From Helicobacteraceae bacterium (GTDB lineage: Bacteria > Campylobacterota > Campylobacteria > Campylobacterales > SZUA-545), in the NCBI GenBank assembly GCA_031273735.1, contig JAISRI010000208.1:1-12686 (forward strand): 12,686 nt of DNA, written 5' to 3'. This document shows positions 1-5,511 of the stretch, one piece after another; positions within the stretch are counted from its first letter, which is position 1, and every line of letters starts with the position of its first letter. Made by a program: the position numbers and the translations under genes. Under the pieces are notes generated by a model that was not told the origin of the DNA, did not search any database, and was given only the letters and a program-made list of their open reading frames with translations.

Positions 1-223
1 TCCTTAATTAAAAAAATTAGTTAAAAGTTGACAGATACGGAACTTTTCGCGTTTTAACGAAAATAGAGACTTTGTTGGTCTTTGCAAGCCTTTTTCTATA
101 TGTCAAAGTTTTCTTTAAGTTTGAAACGCTACAAAGTATCGTTTCTATAAACTTTCCAACCAATACGGATCGTTTAAGGTTTTATTTGCTATGATTTCGC
201 CTTGTAACGAAACGTTGTTTGCA
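1..223 (+). other. AT-rich CRISPR leader region
   Basis: This AT-rich stretch lies immediately upstream of the first complete CRISPR repeat and has no supportable open reading frame. It is taken as the leader because the opposite end of the array carries the degenerate repeat, which normally marks the leader-distal side. It contains a TTGACA box at 28-33 without a convincing -10 partner, and an extended -10 element close to the array (separate entry). If cas genes are linked, they would be expected left of position 1; none is visible here. Confidence 0.6.
188..195 (+). promoter_or_regulatory. Candidate promoter (-10) for the CRISPR precursor transcript
   Basis: The sequence TGC-TATGAT (188-195 with the TATGAT hexamer at 190-195) is a good extended -10 element. 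Initiation would be near 202, about 20 bases before the first repeat. There is no clear -35 box, but the preceding 20 bases are T-rich, and -35 boxes are weakly conserved in Campylobacter-type promoters. This is a motif match only. Confidence 0.4.
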
Positions 224-1357
224 GTTACGCATAGACCCGATTTTTAGGGGATTGAGACACTAACTTCTGCGCCTTTTACTTTTTGGTTGTGTTACGCATA
301 GACCCGATTTTTAGGGGATTGAGACTGAATTGACCCGTCTGAACATTGTTCATTGCACGGTTACGCATAGACCCGATTTTTAGGGGATTGAGACAATCTT
401 TCCAAATCCGCAAAGCTACCAATCCCGTTACGCATAGACCCGATTTTTAGGGGATTGAGACTTTAAGCGATCAAAATCCATCGAAATGGCTTGATGTTAC
501 GCATAGACCCGATTTTTAGGGGATTGAGACTTTTCGCGCCATACGTCAAGCTCCACAAGCGTGTTACGCATAGACCCGATTTTTAGGGGATTGAGACCTT
601 GAGCGTCAATAACTCCTCTCGACGCTCCTCCCAGTTACGCATAGACCCGATTTTTAGGGGATTGAGACCCATTTTTTACTCCTTCTACAAGTTCAAGCCC
701 GCGTTACGCATAGACCCGATTTTTAGGGGATTGAGACATCGGGTCTTTATAAATTTTCTTTTCCTTTTTGTTACGCATAGACCCGATTTTTAGGGGATTG
801 AGACCTGAACAGTTTTACCAAAACCGTTCACATCATAGAAAGTTACGCATAGACCCGATTTTTAGGGGATTGAGACAAGGACTCTACATCTGACACAGAT
901 GAGATGTAGAGTTACGCATAGACCCGATTTTTAGGGGATTGAGACCCAAGTAATGTGCCAAGCGCCTTTGGAACTGGTTACGCATAGACCCGATTTTTAG
1001 GGGATTGAGACCAAAAATCGACGAATATAAAAACTCTACGATATGGTGTTGCGCATAGACCCGATTTTTAGGGGATTGAGACCTTGTAACTTTGCAGCTC
1101 CTACTGCTGCTAAGTCAGTTACGCATAGACCCGATTTAGGGGATTGAGACTTCTTAGCCTTACAATGGTTCTCGGCTATTCTGTTACGCATAGACCCGAT
1201 TTTTAGGGGATTGAGACAACGGCAAGTCTTCTTATCTCTGGATATGCCTTAGGTTACGCATAGACCCGATTTTTAGGGGATTGAGACATAGCTTCATAGC
1301 TTTCCTTCTAAAAGAGATTTCAGTTACGCATAGACCCGATTTTTAGGGGATAGATAC
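224..1357 (+). CRISPR. CRISPR array, 17 repeats and 16 spacers
   Basis: A 35-base repeat begins GTTACGCATAGACCC and ends GGGGATTGAGAC. Copies start at 224, 291, 360, 427, 496, 563, 634, 703, 770, 842, 911, 977, 1048, 1118, 1183, 1253 and 1323. Spacers are 31-37 bases and all differ. Fourteen copies are identical. The copy at 1048 has A4G, the copy at 1118 has lost two T from the T5 run (33 bases), and the last copy at 1323 ends TAGATAC instead of TTGAGAC. This places the leader on the left and transcription on the plus strand. Pairing of CCC (repeat positions 13-15) with GGG (25-27) puts a small stem directly before the final 8 bases ATTGAGAC. That is the layout of Cas6-processed crRNAs with an 8-nt 5' tag, so a class 1 (type I or III) system is inferred. 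The subtype cannot be fixed without cas genes. Confidence 0.98.
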
Positions 1358-1518
1358 GCTTTGCAAGCAGATAGCCTATACTTCCTCGCCAAATTGCTCT
1401 CGTTGTTTTCTATCTCTATTCCAATCATTCGCGCTACGCTTAAATAGCGGAAATCCAAATACGCGAGGCTCGTTTTATTTTGCGATTACGATCTTTTATT
1501 AACCTTTGTAAGTCTTGG
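1358..1518. other. Intergenic stretch with no recognised feature
   Basis: Between the degenerate terminal repeat and the palindrome cluster I see no supportable gene, tRNA or terminator. It presumably contains the trailer end of the CRISPR transcript. Confidence 0.5.
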
Positions 1519-1705
1519 TTTGGATTCTCGCCTTCCTCCGCGCCTACGCTCCTCCGTTCCTCCGTGCCTCGCTGCTCTCGCGAGGCATTGGAGCGGGCGC
1601 TACGCAGGAATGAATGTACTTTTAGGATTTGTGGGTAAATGCGCAAGATTTCTAAATGCGTTGGTCTTGGTTTGGATTCCCGCCTACGCGGGAATGACGG
1701 CGTTT

Positions 1706-1767
1706 GTAGGATTTACCGCGTTAAAGGCGGTTTTTTTGAATGCGTTGGTCTTAGTTTGGATTCCCGC
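1706..1767 (+). repeat. 62-bp direct repeat, copy 1 (inter-palindrome unit)
   Basis: It runs from GTAGGATTTACCGCG through the left arm of the expanded palindrome at 1755. It matches 2015-2076 at 60 of 62 positions. This shows that the sequence between palindromes was duplicated together with the palindromes, rather than the palindromes inserting independently. Confidence 0.9.
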
Positions 1768-2014
1768 TTTCCTTCGCGCTCCTGCGAGCGAGCGCTACGC
1801 GGGAATGACCTTAAAGCGCGATCGACGAGTTTTATAAGTGCGTAGGTTTTTTGGTTTGGATTCCCGCCTACGCGGGAATGACGAAATACGGCGGGTTTGC
1901 TGGTAAATGCGTAAGATTTTTTGAATAAGTCGGATTTATGGTTTGGATTCCCGCCTTCCTTCGCGATTTACGCCCCTTTGGGGCTATCGCTCCGTCGCGG
2001 GAATGACCGTGTAT

Positions 2015-2076
2015 GTAGGATTTACCGCGTTAAGGACGGTTTTTTTGAATGCGTTGGTCTTAGTTTGGATTCCCGC
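2015..2076 (+). repeat. 62-bp direct repeat, copy 2 (inter-palindrome unit)
   Basis: Second copy of the unit at 1706-1767. The only differences are two substitutions in the TTAAAGGCGG / TTAAGGACGG segment. It leads into the compact palindrome at 2064-2091. Confidence 0.9.
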
Positions 2077-2101
2077 CTACGCGGGAATGACACAAAGGGA
2101 G

Positions 2102-2275
2102 CTATTGGGAGGACTTGACTTTGGCGAATTCGGAGCAGGCGGTAGTATCGCCCGCGCCTAACTTACCGCTGGAGTTGGTTCCTCCAGCCCATAAAGTCCC
2201 GTCGGTATCGACAAGATAGCTATCGCTTGCCGCGACGAACGAGAAAAACGTCAAAAATAAAACGAGCTTTTTCAT
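2102..2275 (-). pseudogene. Truncated secreted RCC1-repeat protein (57 aa remnant)
   Basis: The minus strand reads a 57-residue product that starts MKKLVLFLTFFSFVAA, a clear signal peptide, followed by YLVDTDGTLWAGGTNSSGKL and GAGDTT. The pattern DGTLWA-G-N-SSG-LG-GDTT is that of a bacterial RCC1 (regulator of chromosome condensation type) beta-propeller blade. Only one blade is present, whereas a propeller normally needs about seven, so the gene is judged truncated. The stop at 2102-2104 lies ten bases from the last palindrome, suggesting that arrival or expansion of the palindrome cluster removed the rest. Its Shine-Dalgarno (AGGAGGGG, just upstream of the ATG) is very strong and intact, so the short peptide may still be made. 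It sits 29 bases after the small secreted-protein gene and is probably co-transcribed with it. Alternatively it could be a genuine small secreted protein. Confidence 0.65.
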
Positions 2276-2304
2276 CGTCCCCTCCTAAAACCGTTTATAA
2301 AAAC

Positions 2305-2646
2305 TTAGTCAAAATCGGATTGAATACACATAACGCGAAAGCGGCTTGCCTTAAACTCGATCGAATGTAAGCCCGAAGCGAAATTATAGGCGTAAGCGCC
2401 GTCGAGATCGCTCTGATCGCTTGTCCAATATATCTCTCTTTGGTAGGGGCTTTTGCCGCCCGCCGAAACGTAAGATTGTCTAAACGCCGCTTCCATAGCG
2501 TTAAGCGGCGGAACGTAAGCGTCGAGCGATCGGCAGTATTCTACGGCGCGATCCCAATCCATAATTTGCGCGGAGTCGTGCAAGCGCATACTAGCTCCAA
2601 ACGCGACGCAAACGGATAAACAAAAAACTAGCGCGAACTTATCCAT
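2305..2646 (-). CDS. Small secreted protein, DUF1566/Lcl-like (C-type-lectin-like) fold
   Basis: The 113-residue product has an N-terminal signal peptide (about residues 1-19, MDKFALVFCLSVCVAFGAS). The mature part shows WDRAVEYC (31-38), a region EAAFRQ (52-57), YWTSDQSD (73-80), AYAYNFASG (84-92) and a final VMCIQ. Order and spacing resemble DUF1566/Lcl C-terminal domains, which have a yC...WrLP...YWSS...vRCV pattern, but the WRLP segment is not conserved. C38 and C107 could form the disulfide expected of the fold. The ATG is preceded by AAGGAG, which overlaps the stop codon of leuA, so translation is coupled to leuA although the functions are unrelated. The protein is probably periplasmic or exported; ligand and role are unknown. 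Assignment to the family is inference from motif spacing. Confidence 0.7.
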   Translation of the reverse strand: MDKFALVFCLSVCVAFGASMRLHDSAQIMDWDRAVEYCRSLDAYVPPLNAMEAAFRQSYVSAGGKSPYQREIYWTSDQSDLDGAYAYNFASGLHSIEFKASRFRVMCIQSDFD

Positions 2647-2659
2647 CGTTTTAATCTCC

Positions 2660-4204
2660 TTAAACCAGCGTTCGATCGACCTTTCTTAGCCGATCTTTCA
2701 TAACCAAATAGCTATTAAGCGATCCGATATACGCCTCCGCCGACGCTTTCATCGTGTCCATATCCAAGCCGTGCCCCATAACGGCTGGTTTTGCCTCGTC
2801 GAAAATCACCTTAACCAACACGCGGGCAAGCGCGTCTTTGCCTTCGCTCACCGCGTCGACTTTATAATCTATCAAGCGTCCCGAAATGCCGCAAACGCGA
2901 TCGATCGCTTTGAACACCGCGTCGATTGTTCCCCCTCCGATCGCCGCGTCGGTGATCTCTTCGCCGTTGGAACGCCGCACGGTTACCGTGCTGAAAGGAA
3001 CGCCCCCGCTGCAATCGGTCAGTTGCATATTAACTAGCGAAAACTCGGACGGGACGTTGGCGCTTTCGCTGGTAAGAAGCGATCGAATATCCTCGTCATA
3101 GACGATTTTCTTGCGATCGGCAAGCTCTTTGAAGCTCTCGAACGCCCTTTTGAACTCCCCGTCGTCAAGCTCAAAGCCAAGCTCTTTAAGTTTTTCTCTA
3201 AAGGCGTGAGAGCCGCTAAGTTTGCCAAGCGTCAGGCGGTTGCGATCAAGCCCTATGTCCTGCGCGCTCATAATCTCGTAAGTGGCGCGGTATTTCAGTA
3301 CGCCGTCTTGATGAATGCCGCTTTCGTGAGCGAAGGCGTTTTTGCCCACGATCGCTTTGTTTGGCTGCGGTTCGATCCCGCACGTCTCGGCGAGCAAACG
3401 GCTAGAGGCGTATATCTCTTTGGCGTTGATTCGCGTATCCGCGCCGCCAAAAATATCTTTTCGCACTTTGAGCGTCATAGCGATCTCCTCTAACGACGCG
3501 TTGCCCGCCCTTTCGCCAAGCCCGTTGATCGTGCATTCCACCTGCCCCGCGCCGCCTAAAATAGCCGCCAAAGAGTTCGCCGTCGCAAGCCCTAGATCGT
3601 TGTGGCAATGGACGCTCACCACCGCCCGATCGCCTACAAAATCGACGATCTCTTTGACAAAGCGCTGATAATCAAAAGGAATCGCGTAACCTACCGTGTC
3701 TGGAATGTTGATTGTGCTTGCGCCCGCTTCGATCGCCGCGCTGATGATCTCTTTTAAGAACGGCGTTTCGCTTCGCGTCGCGTCTTCGCAACTAAACTCC
3801 GTATCCTCTACGAGCGACCTCGCGATATTAAGCGCTTCTACGGCGCGGCGAATCACTTCGTCGGGCTTCATTTTGAGTTTGTATTCCATATGGATCGGCG
3901 ACGTGGCGATAAAGGTATGAATACGCTTAAACTTTGCGTTTTTCAGAGCCTCGCTCGCTCTTACTATATCTTTCTCGGTGGCTCTGGCAAGCGAACAGAT
4001 CGCGCTTTGGGTTACGATCTCGCTTATCTGAGTTATCGCGTCGAAATCGCCCGGACTTGCGATCGCGAAGCCCGCTTCGATAATATCTACCCCTAGTTTT
4101 TCAAGCTGTTTCGCGATTCTAACCTTTTCGGGCGTGGTCATAGAAGCGCCCGGCGATTGCTCGCCGTCGCGCAACGTAGTATCAAATAGTTTAACGATTC
4201 TCAT
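2660..4204 (-). CDS. leuA: 2-isopropylmalate synthase
   Basis: This cytoplasmic enzyme condenses acetyl-CoA with 2-oxoisovalerate, the first committed step of leucine synthesis. The 514-residue length is normal for the bacterial LeuA type. The N-terminal TIM barrel opens with FDTTLRDGEQSPGA (residues 7-20). The divalent metal is expected to be bound by D13, H199 and H201 (VHCHNDLG) and N235 (GERAGNASLEE). The linker motif HESGIHQDG is at 293-301. The C-terminal leucine-sensing domain (about 385-510) contains GGGTIDAVFKAID and GHGLDMDTMKASAEAY, so feedback inhibition by leucine is likely. The ATG start has an AAAGG site seven bases upstream and overlaps the end of pssA by 14 bases, indicating coupled translation. 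No leuB, leuC or leuD lies next to it. Confidence 0.97.
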   Translation of the reverse strand: MRIVKLFDTTLRDGEQSPGASMTTPEKVRIAKQLEKLGVDIIEAGFAIASPGDFDAITQISEIVTQSAICSLARATEKDIVRASEALKNAKFKRIHTFIATSPIHMEYKLKMKPDEVIRRAVEALNIARSLVEDTEFSCEDATRSETPFLKEIISAAIEAGASTINIPDTVGYAIPFDYQRFVKEIVDFVGDRAVVSVHCHNDLGLATANSLAAILGGAGQVECTINGLGERAGNASLEEIAMTLKVRKDIFGGADTRINAKEIYASSRLLAETCGIEPQPNKAIVGKNAFAHESGIHQDGVLKYRATYEIMSAQDIGLDRNRLTLGKLSGSHAFREKLKELGFELDDGEFKRAFESFKELADRKKIVYDEDIRSLLTSESANVPSEFSLVNMQLTDCSGGVPFSTVTVRRSNGEEITDAAIGGGTIDAVFKAIDRVCGISGRLIDYKVDAVSEGKDALARVLVKVIFDEAKPAVMGHGLDMDTMKASAEAYIGSLNSYLVMKDRLRKVDRTLV

Positions 4205-4925
4205 TATGAACCTTTCGTTTTTTGATAAAGATCGCCCATATCGCTCTGATGGGCCCTATCAAAGCGTAGATCAGCGCGACAAACGCCAAAAACTCTATCT
4301 GATAGAGATAAAAGAGCGAGCATACCGCGATCAGCGCGATAAGGATTCGCAAAAAGTAGGTTTTTTGGAAATGAATCTGTTTGAAACTTGGATAACGGAT
4401 ATTGCTAACCATCAAAACGGCGATCAGCGCGGAGGCGATCAGAAGCGCGAGTTTCGCGCCGTAGTTGGGAGCGTTATCGAGAACGAGCATCGCGAAGCTA
4501 ATCACAAACAGCGCGGCGGCGGGAATTGGCAACCCCACAAAAACGTTAGGTTCGGTTGCGGCGCTAATTACGTTGAAACGCGCGAGCCGCACCGCGCCAA
4601 AGATGACAAAAATCGCTACGACCAAAACGCCGAATCTGCCAAACTCGTCGCCCGCCGCGAAATATAAGATCAAAGCGGGCGCCACGCCAAAAGCGACAAT
4701 ATCGGCTAGGCTATCGAACTCTTTGCCGAATTGACTGCTGGTTTTTGTTAGTCGCGCCACGCGCCCGTCGAGCGCGTCGAAGATCGACGAAACGACGACA
4801 AACCAAAAAGCCTTTTCAAAATTGCCGTTCGAGGCGGCTACGATCGCCAAAATCGCCAAAAAAATACTGCCCGCGGTGAAAAGATTGGGTAGTAGATAGG
4901 ACGCTCTAAAATTTCTAATGTCCAT
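4191..4925 (-). CDS. pssA: CDP-diacylglycerol-serine O-phosphatidyltransferase
   Basis: This inner-membrane enzyme makes phosphatidylserine from CDP-diacylglycerol and serine, the precursor of phosphatidylethanolamine. The 244-residue protein carries the complete CDP-alcohol phosphatidyltransferase signature D-G-x2-A-R-x8-G-x3-D-x3-D at residues 53-75 (D53, G54, A57, R58, G67, D71, D75). Several hydrophobic segments span the rest, for example 15-32 and 38-50. It starts one base after the stop of the psd-like gene, with AAGGAG lying inside that gene, and its 3' end overlaps leuA. Pairing with a psd-type gene fits phospholipid synthesis. The neighbour, however, lacks key decarboxylase residues (see its entry), so a functional Psd may be encoded elsewhere. 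Confidence 0.95.
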   Translation of the reverse strand: MDIRNFRASYLLPNLFTAGSIFLAILAIVAASNGNFEKAFWFVVVSSIFDALDGRVARLTKTSSQFGKEFDSLADIVAFGVAPALILYFAAGDEFGRFGVLVVAIFVIFGAVRLARFNVISAATEPNVFVGLPIPAAALFVISFAMLVLDNAPNYGAKLALLIASALIAVLMVSNIRYPSFKQIHFQKTYFLRILIALIAVCSLFYLYQIEFLAFVALIYALIGPIRAIWAIFIKKRKVHNENR

Positions 4926-4926
4926 T

Positions 4927-5511
4927 CTAGCTCCTTATAAAACCGATCGCGCTTTCGCCCGCTTTGACTTTCGCGCCGATCGCGACCTTTACGTCGCACT
5001 CTTTTGGCGCGGCGAGAATAGCCGTTCCCCCGTAAAAAAAGCCGAGCCTCTCGCCCAAATACGACCCGTTTTTGGGTTTGTAAAAGCGGCTAGGCTTGTA
5101 ACAAGGTTCGAGCGCGATTAAAACTTTTTGATCAAGCGCGATCGTTTCGATCTGTTTAAGATAATCTTTCGCGCCCGCTATGCCATGCGCGATCGAAAGC
5201 GAAAAGCTCCGCGCTTGGATTGGCGATCGGATTGGACGGGCGTCGAAAACCCCCGTTCTGATAGCGATCTTGACAAAATCGCCTTCGCCTTCGATCGAAA
5301 CGATTTTGCCGTCGATCGGCGCGATAATAGAGAGCGAATCTCTCTCGCTTGGTATGCGCTCCGGATTGCGAAAAAACCATAGCGTATAGATCAACGCGAA
5401 AAATAAAATCGCCGCCAAAAACTCAAGATCGCAAAGCGCCGCGCCGATCGTCAAAATAAACAAAACAAAGACAGTCGCAAATCCCTCTTTCGCCAAAATA
5501 AACGTTCTCAT
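4927..5511 (-). CDS. Phosphatidylserine decarboxylase-related membrane protein, catalytic residues missing
   Basis: The 194-residue product has two N-terminal hydrophobic segments (about 12-28 and 31-47). A short-type phosphatidylserine decarboxylase-like domain follows: FRNPER (47-52), APIDGKIVSIEG (64-75), VFDARPIRSP (88-97), then LGFFYGGTAI (156-165). The Asp of the P-x-DG motif (D67) is kept. In canonical enzymes a serine in a GS motif is autocleaved to form the pyruvoyl group; here the aligned residue is T163 (codon ACG). The histidine of the F-D-V-H-V-N-R motif is R92. Normal self-processing is therefore doubtful. Campylobacter genomes carry a 'phosphatidylserine decarboxylase-related' gene at this position between ftsH and pssA, so the location is ancestral. 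The ATG follows the ftsH stop with no gap (TAGATG). It could be an inactive partner of PssA, a lipid-binding protein, or an enzyme with altered chemistry. Confidence 0.8.
   Translation of the reverse strand: MRTFILAKEGFATVFVLFILTIGAALCDLEFLAAILFFALIYTLWFFRNPERIPSERDSLSIIAPIDGKIVSIEGEGDFVKIAIRTGVFDARPIRSPIQARSFSLSIAHGIAGAKDYLKQIETIALDQKVLIALEPCYKPSRFYKPKNGSYLGERLGFFYGGTAILAAPKECDVKVAIGAKVKAGESAIGFIRS

Larger units (their letters stand above)
1519..2091. repeat. Cluster of six ATTCCC...GGGAAT palindromic elements
   Basis: The compact element is TTTGG, then an 8-bp perfect stem ATTCCCGC/GCGGGAAT around loop CTAC, then GAC. Compact copies are at 1671-1698, 1855-1882 and 2064-2091. Expanded copies, with the same flanks but extra sequence in the loop, are at 1519-1613 (arms decayed to ATTCTC/AGGAAT), 1755-1809 and 1942-2007. 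Compact and expanded copies alternate strictly. The distance from one GGGAAT to the next ATTCCC is 64, 64, 53, 67 and 64 bases, and the intervening sequences are related. The cluster therefore looks like three tandem copies of an expanded-plus-compact pair. Each expanded loop begins with TTCCT(T/C)CGCG and holds its own hairpin, for example GCGAT...GCCCC-TTT-GGGGC...ATCGC at 1963-1990. The arms fit the ATTCCC-N8-GGGAAT pattern of neisserial dRS3 repeats. Open frames crossing the cluster are not coding. Confidence 0.9.

Noticed and set aside
28..57. TTGACA box as a sigma70 promoter for the leader
   Set aside because: No acceptable -10 hexamer at 16-18 bases; the extended -10 at 188-195 is a better candidate.
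462..495. Imperfect palindrome in spacer 4 (ATCAA..CCAT-CGAA-ATGG.TTGAT)
   Set aside because: Two short stems with unequal bulges; too weak to separate from chance, unlike spacer 10.
599..793. Open frame crossing the CRISPR array
   Set aside because: The translation repeats IDPIFRGL-type segments that come from the CRISPR repeat; no ribosome site, not a gene.
1519..2091. Second CRISPR array, because of regular spacing
   Set aside because: The sequences between the palindromes are homologous to one another rather than unique, so they are tandem duplications and not spacers.
2064..2091. Last palindrome as an intrinsic terminator for the leuA run
   Set aside because: An 8-bp stem is present, but no T-run follows it on the minus strand.
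1440..2161. Several open frames of 65-105 codons on both strands in the palindrome cluster
   Set aside because: Their proteins are translations of the repeated WIPAYAGMT-type palindrome in different frames, overlap each other and have no family features.
4134..4667. 177-codon plus-strand frame over leuA/pssA
   Set aside because: Antisense to two clearly recognised genes; composition (D, R, K, Q rich) is that of a shadow frame.
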